33,396 bases of DNA from Candidatus Nitrosopumilus sp. (lineage in GTDB: Archaea; Thermoproteota; Nitrososphaeria; Nitrososphaerales; Nitrosopumilaceae), in contig JAOTXZ010000013.1 of assembly GCA_029862085.1 (NCBI GenBank), forward strand, positions 1-33,396, given 5' to 3'. Below are positions 1 to 8,787 of this stretch, piece after piece. How positions within the stretch are numbered: the stretch's first letter is position 1; each line of letters opens with the position of its first letter. Below the pieces are notes generated by a model, which saw only the letters and a program-made list of their open reading frames with translations, ran no database searches and was not told the origin of the DNA. The translations under genes were made by a program, and so were the position numbers.

Positions 1-2
1 TT

Positions 3-401
3 CTTTCATATCTTGGCTGTGATATAGTCTCAGAAATAATAGAAAAAAATAATAAAACATATTCCAATGAAAAGAGAAAATTTTTTAAATTAAATATAAC
101 TCAAGATTCCCTTCCTGAAACAGATTTAATTCTATGTAGATATTTACTTCAACACTTTTCATACAGCGATATTTGGAAAGCAATTGATCAAATTAAGAAA
201 AGTAATTCTAAATATCTCTTAACTACAACTCAGGTGAACGTAAAAAACAATAAAAACATTCCAACGGGATCCTTTAGTCCTCTAAATTTAATGCGACCTC
301 CATTTTCGTTTCCACCGCCTTTAAAAATAATTAATGAAAAATGTACAATTCCAGGGTTTGAGGATGTACGCCTATTACTCTGGAAAATTTCTGATATATG
401 A
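3..401 (+). CDS. SAM-dependent methyltransferase, C-terminal part (cut by window edge)
   Basis: The reading frame is open from the first bases to a TGA at 399-401, giving the last 132 residues of a longer protein. The text includes DLILCRYLLQHFSYSDIWKA, then KKSNSKYLLTTT and PLNLMRPPFSFPPPLKIINE. This is the pattern of the C-terminal half of a family of class I methyltransferases (D-L-x-L-C-R-D-x-L-x-H-x-S, followed by Y-L-L-x-T-T and a P-L-N-L-x-x-P-P-F stretch). The usual Asp of C-R-D is Tyr here. The SAM-binding glycine motif lies outside the window. It heads a plus-strand group with another methyltransferase and a glycosyltransferase, so it probably acts on a sugar or glycan; the substrate is not visible. 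Confidence 0.75.
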   Translation, partial: LSYLGCDIVSEIIEKNNKTYSNEKRKFFKLNITQDSLPETDLILCRYLLQHFSYSDIWKAIDQIKKSNSKYLLTTTQVNVKNNKNIPTGSFSPLNLMRPPFSFPPPLKIINEKCTIPGFEDVRLLLWKISDI

Positions 402-464
402 AAAAAATTCAAAAATTTACTCATTGGTATTGATTAATAAATTCAGTTAATCTTCCTAGAAATA

Positions 465-1424
465 TTGAGTAAAAACGAAGAAACGATTTCTAAAATTTCA
501 AGTCAACTAAAATTAGAAACACAAAACTGTTTATCTATTCATGATTTCTTAGATTTAGCCTATACGTTCAATGTTGATGAGATCACAATCAAGCCTCATC
601 AAAATAAAGAAGAATTATTTATGCTACTTGAGTTATTGGCATTTTCCAAACCGAAAAGAATAATGGAAATAGGAACATCTGAGGGAGGAACTTTATTTTT
701 ATTGTGTAAAATATTAGATCCCCAAGGATCAATTTTTAGCTTGGATTTACTTCATGGTGAAGGAGGAGGAGAGTTTTATCCAGAATGGAAAAATCTTTTT
801 TATGAATCTTTTGTGTCAAACAATCAAACTATGTATCTACTAAGGGAAAATTCTCAAGAAAAATTAACGTACGAAAAAATTGATAAAATTTTAGGAGAAC
901 AAAAATTAGATTTTTTATTAATAGATGGAGATCATTCGTATGAAGGTGTCAAAAAAGATTTTGAACTATACAGAGGATTAATAAAAAAAGATGGTTTAAT
1001 TGCATTTCATGACATAAATGATGAAAACAACAAAAATGTTGAAGTTAAAAATTTTTGGGATGAAATAAAATTTGATTACGATACGTTTGAAATTCTTGAT
1101 GAATTCCAAGGTGTTGGTTACGGAATTGGTGTTTTGGTAAATTCAAAAAATGGGGATCAAAAACGATATATCCAATTTTTAAAAAAGATAATTGATTTAC
1201 AGAAACAACATTTTGTAAAATTTAGGGACAATCCCATTTCTACATTATTATGGCTTTTTAATCAAAGAGAGGGATTAAAAATAAAATTTCCTGAAGTATT
1301 AGAGGGTAATTATGATAGAATTATTGATTGGGCAGTAAAAACATGCGAAAGAGAGAATGGAGAAGAAAAAACAAAATTAAGGTTAGAAAAATTTTACACT
1401 TGGTATAAAAAATATAAAAATTAA
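465..1424 (+). CDS. Class I SAM-dependent methyltransferase (Methyltransf_24 / cephalosporin-hydroxylase-like)
   Basis: A 319-residue protein starting at TTG; no in-frame ATG gives a better N-terminus. Motif I is MEIGTSEGGT at residues 67-76. An acidic motif IDGDHSYEGV follows at 152-161 and FHDI at about 180-183. This G-x-S-x-G-G-T ... D-G-D-H-x-Y ... H-D order is that of the Methyltransf_24/CmcI-like group, often found in glycan and antibiotic clusters, where members methylate sugar hydroxyls. The roughly 100 C-terminal residues after the fold are Lys- and Glu-rich and not recognised. The next gene starts 22 nt downstream on the same strand, suggesting co-transcription with the GT2 gene. 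The methyl acceptor is inferred to be a glycan. Confidence 0.8.
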   Translation: MSKNEETISKISSQLKLETQNCLSIHDFLDLAYTFNVDEITIKPHQNKEELFMLLELLAFSKPKRIMEIGTSEGGTLFLLCKILDPQGSIFSLDLLHGEGGGEFYPEWKNLFYESFVSNNQTMYLLRENSQEKLTYEKIDKILGEQKLDFLLIDGDHSYEGVKKDFELYRGLIKKDGLIAFHDINDENNKNVEVKNFWDEIKFDYDTFEILDEFQGVGYGIGVLVNSKNGDQKRYIQFLKKIIDLQKQHFVKFRDNPISTLLWLFNQREGLKIKFPEVLEGNYDRIIDWAVKTCERENGEEKTKLRLEKFYTWYKKYKN

Positions 1425-1446
1425 TATCATTATATTAAACAGAACC

Positions 1447-2418
1447 ATGGAAAATGATAATCCACTAGTTTCAATTGTAATCGTAAATTATAATGGACAA
1501 AATTTACTTGAAAAATGTCTTATTTCAATAAATCACTCAAATTATAAAAATTTTGAGATAATTTTGGTAGATAATAATTCTTCTGATGATAGCATTAATT
1601 ATGTAAAAAATAATTTTCCTAAAATCAAAATTTTGGAATTAAATAAAAATTTTGGATTTGCAATTCCAAATAATATGGCCGCAAAAATTGCCAAGGGAAA
1701 ATATATTGTTTTTCTAAATAATGATACGAATGTAACGCAAAATTGGTTATCTGAACTAGTATATTCCTTGGAAAAAAATAAAGAAATCTCCATTGGACAA
1801 AGTTTACTTGTTTTACCAGATGGAAACATTGATTCAAGTGGAGATTATATTGATGAAATAGGTAGGGCCTACAGTTCATCTGATCGTCCCCAAAAAATAC
1901 GAAACATTCTAAGTGCAAGGGCAGCTTGTATGATTCTAAGAAAGGATATTTTTTTAGACATGGGAGGTTTTGATGAAAGTTATTTTGCGTCATTTGAGGA
2001 TGTTGAATTTGGATGGAGGGCTTGGTTATGGGGTTATAAAGTTTCACTAATCCCCAATTCAATAGTATATCATCTTGGAGGAAAAACAACGGAGAAAATT
2101 CCAGAAGTTATTTCATTTCATGGAGTTAAAAATAATATACTTTTAAGACTTGTTAATTTTGATCGAAAAGATTCCATCAAAAGTTTTTTTTGGATGATTT
2201 CTATTTTATTTTTTAAAAATTTTTTTGGAATATCTATTGCTAAAAGTAGAAATTCACAATATCAAATACCAAAATTTAAAATTATTTTAAAGGCAATTTA
2301 TTGGATTTTAAAGAACCAAAGTTTAATTTCTAAAAAACGACATATTCTAAGGTCTAGGCAACTTATTTCAAACGAAAAATTGCGAAATATGGGATTAATT
2401 ACTCCTCATAAAACCTAG
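1447..2418 (+). CDS. GT2-family glycosyltransferase (WbbL/rhamnosyltransferase-like)
   Basis: A 323-residue protein with a GT-A fold from its N-terminus: VSIVIVNYNG (8-17), the nucleotide-binding Asp in LVDNNSS (40-46), the metal-binding LNNDTN region (90-95), and the acceptor-side motif FEDVEFGWR (183-191). The arrangement GGFDExYF...EDVEFGWRAW matches the WbbL-like GT2 group, whose members commonly transfer rhamnose or related sugars. The dTDP-rhamnose genes at 13-16.6 kb would supply such a donor, but the donor is inferred. The C-terminal third is basic and rich in aromatic residues, perhaps for membrane contact; no clear transmembrane helix. Its 3' end overlaps the convergent glycosyltransferase gene by 20 bp. 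Confidence 0.85.
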   Translation: MENDNPLVSIVIVNYNGQNLLEKCLISINHSNYKNFEIILVDNNSSDDSINYVKNNFPKIKILELNKNFGFAIPNNMAAKIAKGKYIVFLNNDTNVTQNWLSELVYSLEKNKEISIGQSLLVLPDGNIDSSGDYIDEIGRAYSSSDRPQKIRNILSARAACMILRKDIFLDMGGFDESYFASFEDVEFGWRAWLWGYKVSLIPNSIVYHLGGKTTEKIPEVISFHGVKNNILLRLVNFDRKDSIKSFFWMISILFFKNFFGISIAKSRNSQYQIPKFKIILKAIYWILKNQSLISKKRHILRSRQLISNEKLRNMGLITPHKT

Positions 2419-4768
2419 ATGTATCTCTCAATTTAGAAATTCTGGATAGAATTTCTTTTCCAGAAACTTGAAAACTCATATGATTTCTTATGTCTTCAGA
2501 TGCTTTTTGCCCAATTTTATTAGCTTCTTTTTGATTATCAAAAATGTATCTCATTAATTTTGAGGCATGTTCAATATTTGGTTCTGCCCACACATTTCCT
2601 TTCGTATAAGGACCATAGTCTTTTTCTAGTTGGATTAAATCATATTTCACTGGGAAACCATTTTTTGAATTCATGAAATCTACATTTCCTCCATAATCAG
2701 TTGCAATAACAGGCTTTCCGGCATACATCGCCTCAGCGATCGTTAGTCCTAAACCTTCCGATCTATGCAAGGAAACCAAACAGTCAGAGGTAGCAAGTAA
2801 ACTCAAAAGTTCATCTTTTTCCATATGTTCTTCTTTTAGAATAATATTTTTTGAAGTTATTGCAGATTTTAATTTTTCTTTCTCCGACAGAAATTTTTGG
2901 GCATTAATACTTTTAATTATTAATTTGACATTATCGTTTTCTTGGAAAACATTTTGAAAGGACTTTACCACAGCAATAGGATTTTTCCTTTCAAACACAC
3001 TAAGGTAATCAAAAACAAATAAAAATACAAAATCATCCTTGATGCCAAACTTTTCTTTGTTGGAGATTAATTTTGATTCATCTAATTCTATTGGACAAGT
3101 GATTTTATGGACAGGGATTGGAGATGATTTTGAAACTGAATTTAAAACAAAATTACTTAGAACCCATATTTCATTAAAATATTTGAAGCTAGTTCCCCAT
3201 TCTTTGGGAAATTCAGACAATTCCCAAGCCCAAACTGCAATGTTGTATTTCCCCTCAAAAAAGGAACTTTTCAATTTTTTATAAACAATTTCGGATTGAT
3301 CTGCATTTACTATCATCAAATTAATTGGAAAGGGATTATCAGATTCGAACTTGGTAAAAGTGGTATCATTGTTTTGGTGTATAGGGGCCTCTAGATTATT
3401 CAATACATGAGGAATTCCTTGGTTTTTTAGAGCAAAAACAAAATTTCTTGCTGATTCTGCGACTCCAAATTTTCCCTTAAAGTAGCCTAAGACATTAATT
3501 CCCGGCAATTTTTTGGTATTAAGGGAATTATCATTAGATTTTTTTCTTGTGTTAGAAAAAAAACTCCTATCAAGTTTACATTCAATTCTACCAGAACTAT
3601 TTATCCATTGAACAAAATCTTCTCTATCTTTATTTTTAACGTCTAAAAAAACTTTTTTTAGATCATCTCGTTCTTCATAAATTTGGTACCATAATCTAGT
3701 GATGGATGGTGTCTTGGAATCTATTTTTTCACTCAAATAATTGAAAAAAGAATCTTTTTTTTGAACTACAAATGGATTACCAAAATCTAACCCTTTTTTT
3801 ATTACTTTTGAAAATATTTTCCTTGCTTGAGGTGGAATTTTTACACCGTTATCAAAAAAATCAAATTTACAATTCCATTTCTTACATTCAAAGTATCCAT
3901 TTTCAACTAAAAGATCTCTATACATCTCGAACAGGTTTCTTAAATTTTTTAAATCTTCAAGTTCAAATCTATTTTGATGTTTCGAAACACATTCAATATT
4001 CTCTGGAATAAACCCACTAAAATGAAAAAAATACAACGGTTTATCGTTGACAAAAATTTTCTTTTCTTTTAACAAAACTTTTCGTTGCATTAAATTCCAA
4101 TATGCAACGTTGTACCCGGGATGTCTAATGATGAAAACATCATCAAACAACGAGGGAACTAAATCTATCCATTTTTGATCCGTGAACAATCCTTTTTCAA
4201 TATCACTATATCCGTCTTGCATTAAATGAGGAATCCACCAATCAAGAAATTTCTGTGTGATTGTTGTATTTGCTAATCCTATAAATCCCAAATTAAATGA
4301 ACCAGATCTCATTATGTCCAATTCTGACGGTTTTTTTTCATCTCTTATGGGCTCAGTAAGGTGAGGTGTCAACAAAATTGATTTTTTGTCTAATAATTTC
4401 CAAAGATTTTTCAAACTGTTGAAGATCATTATATCTGGATCAAAATATGCTAATTTTTTAAACCGATATTTCTCAAACAAATATTTTAAAAAATGTGCCT
4501 TTGCTCCTGTATTTTGCTCTAAAATCGTGTACTTGAAACAAAAAGAATTAAGATTTTGAATTCCAATTTCGTCTAAATTAACCAGAGTAAACTTTTCGTT
4601 TTTAGGATCAAAAAAACCATCTAAGGTATCAATAAGAAGAACAAAGACTTTACCTTTGGGATGAACTTTTAAAAACGAATCCGTAAAGGTTCTAGCAAAA
4701 GCAAGATAGTTTTTTGATATTATAGTACAAACTGCAATTTCTTCTTTGATTTCTGACATTTCTATCAC
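2399..4768 (-). CDS. Large two-domain glycosyltransferase (N-terminal GT-A-like, C-terminal GT4)
   Basis: A 789-residue protein. Residues about 10-290 form a nucleotide-diphospho-sugar transferase-like domain: VCTIISKNYLAFARTF near the start and a D-P-D motif at 110-112 (LAYFDPDIMIF). Residues about 425-789 form a GT-B (GT4) domain with GYFKGKFGVAESAR and the catalytic E-x7-E, EGLGLTIAE at 671-679, followed by GKPVIATDYGG. The two domains suggest two sequential sugar additions in one polypeptide, as in other surface-polysaccharide enzymes. The GTG start at 4766-4768 overlaps the TGA of the upstream FkbM gene as GTGA, so the pair is probably translationally coupled; an ATG three codons later is an alternative. 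The 3' end overlaps the convergent GT2 gene by 20 bp. Confidence 0.85.
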   Translation of the reverse strand: MIEMSEIKEEIAVCTIISKNYLAFARTFTDSFLKVHPKGKVFVLLIDTLDGFFDPKNEKFTLVNLDEIGIQNLNSFCFKYTILEQNTGAKAHFLKYLFEKYRFKKLAYFDPDIMIFNSLKNLWKLLDKKSILLTPHLTEPIRDEKKPSELDIMRSGSFNLGFIGLANTTITQKFLDWWIPHLMQDGYSDIEKGLFTDQKWIDLVPSLFDDVFIIRHPGYNVAYWNLMQRKVLLKEKKIFVNDKPLYFFHFSGFIPENIECVSKHQNRFELEDLKNLRNLFEMYRDLLVENGYFECKKWNCKFDFFDNGVKIPPQARKIFSKVIKKGLDFGNPFVVQKKDSFFNYLSEKIDSKTPSITRLWYQIYEERDDLKKVFLDVKNKDREDFVQWINSSGRIECKLDRSFFSNTRKKSNDNSLNTKKLPGINVLGYFKGKFGVAESARNFVFALKNQGIPHVLNNLEAPIHQNNDTTFTKFESDNPFPINLMIVNADQSEIVYKKLKSSFFEGKYNIAVWAWELSEFPKEWGTSFKYFNEIWVLSNFVLNSVSKSSPIPVHKITCPIELDESKLISNKEKFGIKDDFVFLFVFDYLSVFERKNPIAVVKSFQNVFQENDNVKLIIKSINAQKFLSEKEKLKSAITSKNIILKEEHMEKDELLSLLATSDCLVSLHRSEGLGLTIAEAMYAGKPVIATDYGGNVDFMNSKNGFPVKYDLIQLEKDYGPYTKGNVWAEPNIEHASKLMRYIFDNQKEANKIGQKASEDIRNHMSFQVSGKEILSRISKLRDTSRFYEE

Positions 4769-6249
4769 AATTTTTCCTCAGAGGGAATAAAAATTTCATC
4801 ATTTTCAATAAAATTTTTATTATGAGGATTTACTTTTAATCTATTTTTCTTATTGTCATTTACAATTTTCTTTAAAGCTTCTTCATCTGTACTTGAAATA
4901 ACCACAGGAGTTAAAACTTTGAATTCTTTTCTTTTGAATTTTGTATCCACTTCAGATAAATACTTCTTGATCCCTTTTGAAAAAATTATTGACAAACTTG
5001 CTGATACAATTTTTTTGAATTCTCCTCTCCTTGAATTATTAGGAAAGGATAAGTCTATTCGTTTACCCGTTTTTCTCATTACTTGGAACATTACACTTCT
5101 TTCAATTTCTGATAACTCATTCTTGAAATCAATTAATTCTAATTCTTTTGCATGGATCATATCTAATAACTTGGAGATTTCTTTTTCCCCTTCTATTATT
5201 ATTCCTTCAATTTTTTTTAATTCACTGTCCTTTAATTTTATTTCCAATTCTAGCTCCTTGGCATAGCTCTCCTTCTTACTTACCACGCCTTCTAGCTCCT
5301 TGGCATAGCTCTCCTTCTTACTTACCACGCCTTCTAGCTCCTTGGCATAGCTCTCCTTCTTACTTACCACGCCTTCTAACTCCTTGGCATAATTTTCTTT
5401 TTCAACTACATTTTTTCTAATTGATCCTAATTCATCATCTTTTTTTAGAATTGTTTTTTCTAAATCCTTGGCATACTCTTCTCGTTCATTTAAAATTTTA
5501 TGTAAATTCAACAAACTTTTTGTTGATTGATCAAAAATTTTCTGTAATTTTGTATCTTGTAAAACCTGAGAAGCATAAATATATCCTAAACCCTGATGAT
5601 TTTTAATATTCGTTGGAATTATTTGTGTAATAAAATTATTTTTTCGTAAGAAATTAGATAGCGCATTTCCTGTATGAATTTTTTCATTATCAAATTCATG
5701 GTATTCTAAAACAATGTATTTAATTTTCTTTAATTCTTTTTTATCTAGTGAATACAATATATTGTATTCAGAACCCTCACAATCTAGCTTTAATAAATCA
5801 ATTTTTTTAACCTTGGAAATAATATTCTTTAAACTGGTAGCGTCTACTTTGATTGTTTCTTGATATTTTCCCACAAAAGGTCTATTTTTGAAAATAACAC
5901 TATTACTTCCAAAAGTATTTTCAAATCTATGCAAGGATAATTTTTCTTCTCTTTCCCAAACTGCAAAATTATTTGCTTGTATTTGTTTTTCAGCCTTTGC
6001 TTGTTTAATATTTTTTAGTAGATAATTATAACTTTCAGGATCAGGTTCATATGCAAAGATTTTTGCTTTTGGAATTTTTTCATGAATCCATAGACTAAAA
6101 GAACCTATTAATGCGCCTACATCTACTACTGTTTTTATTTTTTCTCCATCTAGCTGAAACCATTCAGGAGCATACACCAAATCTTCAAAAACTTCCTTTA
6201 TTGTAGTGGATTCATCTTTGCTGAAATCATGAAGATATTTTGGTTTCAA
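4765..6249 (-). CDS. FkbM-family methyltransferase with long coiled-coil C-terminal extension
   Basis: A 494-residue protein. Residues about 1-235 are an FkbM methyltransferase: VVDVGALIGSF (41-51), the acidic SAM-ribose motif AYEPD (66-70), and LLKLDCEGSEY (152-162). FkbM enzymes O-methylate sugars and polyketides. Residues about 245-385 are a Lys/Glu-rich coiled coil containing three exact copies of a 14-residue unit. After it comes a basic linker (GKRIDLSFPNNSRRGEF) of the kind that joins coiled coils to glycosyltransferase domains in long fused proteins. The next gene, a glycosyltransferase, overlaps by 4 bp, so the two may be a split version of such a fusion. The TTG start directly follows an in-frame stop, so no longer N-terminus is possible. 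Confidence 0.85.
   Translation of the reverse strand: MKPKYLHDFSKDESTTIKEVFEDLVYAPEWFQLDGEKIKTVVDVGALIGSFSLWIHEKIPKAKIFAYEPDPESYNYLLKNIKQAKAEKQIQANNFAVWEREEKLSLHRFENTFGSNSVIFKNRPFVGKYQETIKVDATSLKNIISKVKKIDLLKLDCEGSEYNILYSLDKKELKKIKYIVLEYHEFDNEKIHTGNALSNFLRKNNFITQIIPTNIKNHQGLGYIYASQVLQDTKLQKIFDQSTKSLLNLHKILNEREEYAKDLEKTILKKDDELGSIRKNVVEKENYAKELEGVVSKKESYAKELEGVVSKKESYAKELEGVVSKKESYAKELELEIKLKDSELKKIEGIIIEGEKEISKLLDMIHAKELELIDFKNELSEIERSVMFQVMRKTGKRIDLSFPNNSRRGEFKKIVSASLSIIFSKGIKKYLSEVDTKFKRKEFKVLTPVVISSTDEEALKKIVNDNKKNRLKVNPHNKNFIENDEIFIPSEEKL
5249..5374 (-). repeat. Three identical 42-bp tandem repeats inside the FkbM gene
   Basis: Copies at 5249-5290, 5291-5332 and 5333-5374 are identical base for base; a diverged fourth copy starts at 5375 and further weaker copies follow. 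Each encodes the 14-residue unit KELEGVVSKKESYA in phase, i.e. two heptads of a coiled coil. Exact identity in an otherwise variable gene points to recent tandem expansion. Confidence 0.95.
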
Positions 6250-6571
6250 TTACATTCAAAAAGTAATTTTTCTAATTATTAATTGATATGTAAAAAATAA
6301 CAATAAAAAATAAATTTTTTTATATCACAGAATTGAGCCTATTAATTTTCGATAAATTCAAAAATTTACCAAAAAAACCTAAAAAATCAAAAAACAAGCC
6401 TCTAATGATAATTAAAACGAGGCAATTATTAAGGAAAAAATAAGGAAATAACGCTGATTTTATTAGAAAACTTGCCGAGGATGGAAAAAATGTTTAAAAA
6501 TAATCCAAAAAATCGTTATAAAATTAATAGTAAAAATTATAGTTAATATTGCTATTTTCTTAAATTATTTT
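6250..6571. other. Divergent AT-rich intergenic region
   Basis: About 320 bp between the minus-strand FkbM gene and the plus-strand sulfotransferase gene. It must hold promoters in both directions. It is too AT-rich to single out one TATA element. A 21-codon ORF starts at 6481 but is not in frame with the sulfotransferase, and I see no support for it. No RNA gene or repeat was recognised. Confidence 0.6.
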
Positions 6572-7930
6572 GTGGGAAACAAAATCTCGAAAAAACTTAC
6601 CAGAGAGGAAATTTTTACTCTGAATTCTAAAAAATATGAGGTTTCTGAAAATACCAAATATACTATTAGCGCTGAAATAAAGGGAATCCGGGGAAATTCT
6701 TACTGTTCTTATTTTGTAGCAATAATGATTGATTCGCACGATAGAGAAATAGGTCGTTACATGCGCTGGATAAATGATTTTAATAATACCTCCTTAAATT
6801 ATCATCTTACATTTACAACAAAACCAAATACACAATTTTTGATTATTGGTTATAGAATAAACATTGAAACACCTGCAAAAAGTACAGTTGAAATTGAACT
6901 TGAAGACCCATCGTCATTAACGATTGAAACTTCAAATGCCGAAGAAAATTTTGATGATATAAACCACTTTTCAATTCCCAAACTAGAACCCTTAAGTGAA
7001 AATGAGGAATTACTTCTTGAAAAGAAAATTTTGTGGTTATGCGCGCCACCACGAAGTGGTACAACTTGGCTAGGAACCAGATTATTAAAGCATCCTTCAA
7101 TGATTATTTGGAATGAGCCCTGGTTTGCATTTCATTTAGGTGTCTTGCGGGGAGCATTAACTCCCGCAAAAGATTTTGGTAAAATGAATTTTGCCTTGGA
7201 GAAAAAGGAATTACCCAGTGAAACTCAGAAATCGTTTAATGTAAAATATCAATTCGACAGAATTCTTGATGTTCAATCCTCAAATGGAGAATATTTTTTC
7301 TCTCCCCACCATAAAAACAATTGGCTCCCATATCTTAGAAAATTGATTTTAGCAAGAACTTATTCTCACGCTCAAACTATTTCCAAGAATATTTGTATCA
7401 AAGATCCAGTTAGTAGTAATGGAATAGATATAATTTCTGAATGTGTTCCTGAATCAAAATTATTGTTTTTAATTAGAGATGGACGAGATGAGGTAGATTC
7501 TAGAATGGATATGCATAGACCTGATTCCTGGGCAAAATTGAGGCCTTTTTCAAATGAGAAAGATCGCCTTGATGGAATTTCTTATTATTCAACACTTTGG
7601 GAAGTTAATACAAAAAATATTCAAAAAGGATTTGACAAACATAATTCAAAATTAAAAATTTTGGTAAAATATGAAGAATTAAAAGAAAATACCTTTGATG
7701 AATTAAAGAAGATCTATGAATTTTTAGAAATAGAAATTTCTGATGAAGAATTGAATCAAATAATAGATATATATGATTTTAAAAATATTCCTGATTCTGA
7801 AAAAGGTACTGGTAAATTTAACAGGACTGCAAAAACGGGTGGTTGGAGAGATAATTTCAACGAAAAAGAACAGAATGTAATGAATTCAATTATGAGTAAA
7901 ACTTTGAAACAATTTGGTTATCCCATTTAG
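6572..7930 (+). CDS. Sulfotransferase with N-terminal beta-rich domain
   Basis: A 452-residue protein, GTG start. The sulfotransferase domain (about 152-452) has the 5'-phosphosulfate-binding loop CAPPRSGTTW (157-166) and the 3'-phosphate-binding motif LIRDGRDEVDSR (300-311, Arg302 and Ser310). A C-terminal TGKFNRTAKTGGWRDNF matches the final PAPS-contact loop. Such enzymes transfer sulfate from PAPS to hydroxyl or amino groups. Residues about 20-115 look like a small beta-sandwich (alternating strands, no Cys pairs), perhaps a carbohydrate-binding module; this is inferred from pattern only. It lies alone on the plus strand inside the glycan locus, so a surface glycan is the most likely substrate. 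The frame is open upstream to 6467 but without a standard start codon. Confidence 0.85.
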   Translation: MGNKISKKLTREEIFTLNSKKYEVSENTKYTISAEIKGIRGNSYCSYFVAIMIDSHDREIGRYMRWINDFNNTSLNYHLTFTTKPNTQFLIIGYRINIETPAKSTVEIELEDPSSLTIETSNAEENFDDINHFSIPKLEPLSENEELLLEKKILWLCAPPRSGTTWLGTRLLKHPSMIIWNEPWFAFHLGVLRGALTPAKDFGKMNFALEKKELPSETQKSFNVKYQFDRILDVQSSNGEYFFSPHHKNNWLPYLRKLILARTYSHAQTISKNICIKDPVSSNGIDIISECVPESKLLFLIRDGRDEVDSRMDMHRPDSWAKLRPFSNEKDRLDGISYYSTLWEVNTKNIQKGFDKHNSKLKILVKYEELKENTFDELKKIYEFLEIEISDEELNQIIDIYDFKNIPDSEKGTGKFNRTAKTGGWRDNFNEKEQNVMNSIMSKTLKQFGYPI

Positions 7931-7943
7931 TAATAACTAAATT

Positions 7944-7970
7944 TGAAAATTTTTTTACTTTAAATTTTCA
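7944..7970. terminator. 9-bp inverted repeat with T-rich loop after the sulfotransferase gene
   Basis: TGAAAATTT (7944-7952) and AAATTTTCA (7962-7970) are perfect complements around a 9-nt T-rich loop, 13 nt after the sulfotransferase stop. Archaeal termination mainly needs T-runs, so the loop and arms could act in either direction. The stem has only two G/C pairs, so chance in this AT-rich DNA is possible. Confidence 0.35.
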
Positions 7971-8083
7971 CCAATAGTAAAACTGTGTAATCTCAATCGT
8001 AATTCAAATAGATATGGATTTTGTGGACAATGAACGAGATATGGTTTTTTCAAAAAGATTGTTTCGGAATTTTGAAAAGAATT

Positions 8084-8776
8084 CTATATCTCTACAAAAT
8101 TTTTATCTGAAGGTGGATGTCCTTGATATTTACCATTTACAATTCTTCCATATTTTGGAGGCATAAAAATTTCCTCGATATTCTTTTCTGGAAATATTTT
8201 TTCAGCTAATTCTTTCTTACAAAAAAAAGCGTTTATTCCCATACTATCACAACCGATCAGTTGATACCCCTTGGAATCCCCTAAATTTTTTAATGCCCTT
8301 AAACTTGCTCCAAAAAAATTGGTCCTATCCCAAAATCCATTTGGATTGTATGGAACAACTTTGCTTTGATTTGGTGGATGTGATGAATTGTATTCGATGA
8401 TCACAATATTGGGAGAATAGTTTACAATGGATTTCCATACCCAATAATCATTATAATCAATATCGATAGAAAGTAGATCAAATTTCTTGGGTACTTCATA
8501 TTTTTTAAATAATTTTTCGATGTTTTCGGCCGTAATGATTTCTTTTTTAATTAGTTTAGATTGGAAAGCCGAATCCATAGAAAGTCCATCCCATCCCAAC
8601 TCCCTCAAATATCTGGTATTGCATTGAATTCCATGCCCTACTCCAAACTCGACAAAAAATTTATTTGTAATTCCAATTTTTCCAAAAATAAATTGAATTA
8701 TCCCATCCTCGCCGTTTTGGGAATAGATTTTTTTTTCAAAAAAATTAATGTTAAATTCAAATCTCATTAATAGCAC
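8084..8776 (-). CDS. FkbM-like / class I methyltransferase-fold protein
   Basis: A 230-residue protein beginning with a YSQNGEDGIIQFIF signature (18-31), then a SAM-site-like FVEFGVGHGIQCNTRYL (41-57) and LLSIDIDYNDYWVW (about 99-112). The SQNGEDG...FVEFGVGxGxxxNT pattern is recurrent in sugar and surface-polysaccharide clusters and is usually labelled FkbM-like methyltransferase, though its activity is unproven as far as I know. The called start is GTG; an ATG three codons later (MRFEFN) is equally good. It follows the next upstream gene (8788-9534) by 11 nt on the same strand, so the two are probably one transcript. Role in glycan methylation is inferred from context. Confidence 0.7.
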   Translation of the reverse strand: MLLMRFEFNINFFEKKIYSQNGEDGIIQFIFGKIGITNKFFVEFGVGHGIQCNTRYLRELGWDGLSMDSAFQSKLIKKEIITAENIEKLFKKYEVPKKFDLLSIDIDYNDYWVWKSIVNYSPNIVIIEYNSSHPPNQSKVVPYNPNGFWDRTNFFGASLRALKNLGDSKGYQLIGCDSMGINAFFCKKELAEKIFPEKNIEEIFMPPKYGRIVNGKYQGHPPSDKNFVEI

Positions 8777-8787
8777 ATCAATGCATT

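Noticed and set aside
5249-5374. 42-bp direct repeats as a CRISPR array
   Set aside because: The copies are directly adjacent without spacers, keep the reading frame of the FkbM gene and encode coiled-coil heptads.
5148-5420. A plus-strand ORF with repeated LAPWHSSPSYLPRL text
   Set aside because: It is the antisense reading of the 42-bp repeats in the FkbM gene; the minus strand has the meaningful coiled coil.
6467-6571. Upstream extension of the sulfotransferase with a hydrophobic stretch
   Set aside because: The frame is open but has no ATG, GTG or TTG, and the hydrophobic run follows from A/T-rich codons; I kept the GTG at 6572.
8014-8166. A 50-codon plus-strand ORF after the sulfotransferase gene
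   Set aside because: Half of it is antisense to the end of the FkbM-like gene and the peptide has no recognisable pattern; it is probably a shadow.
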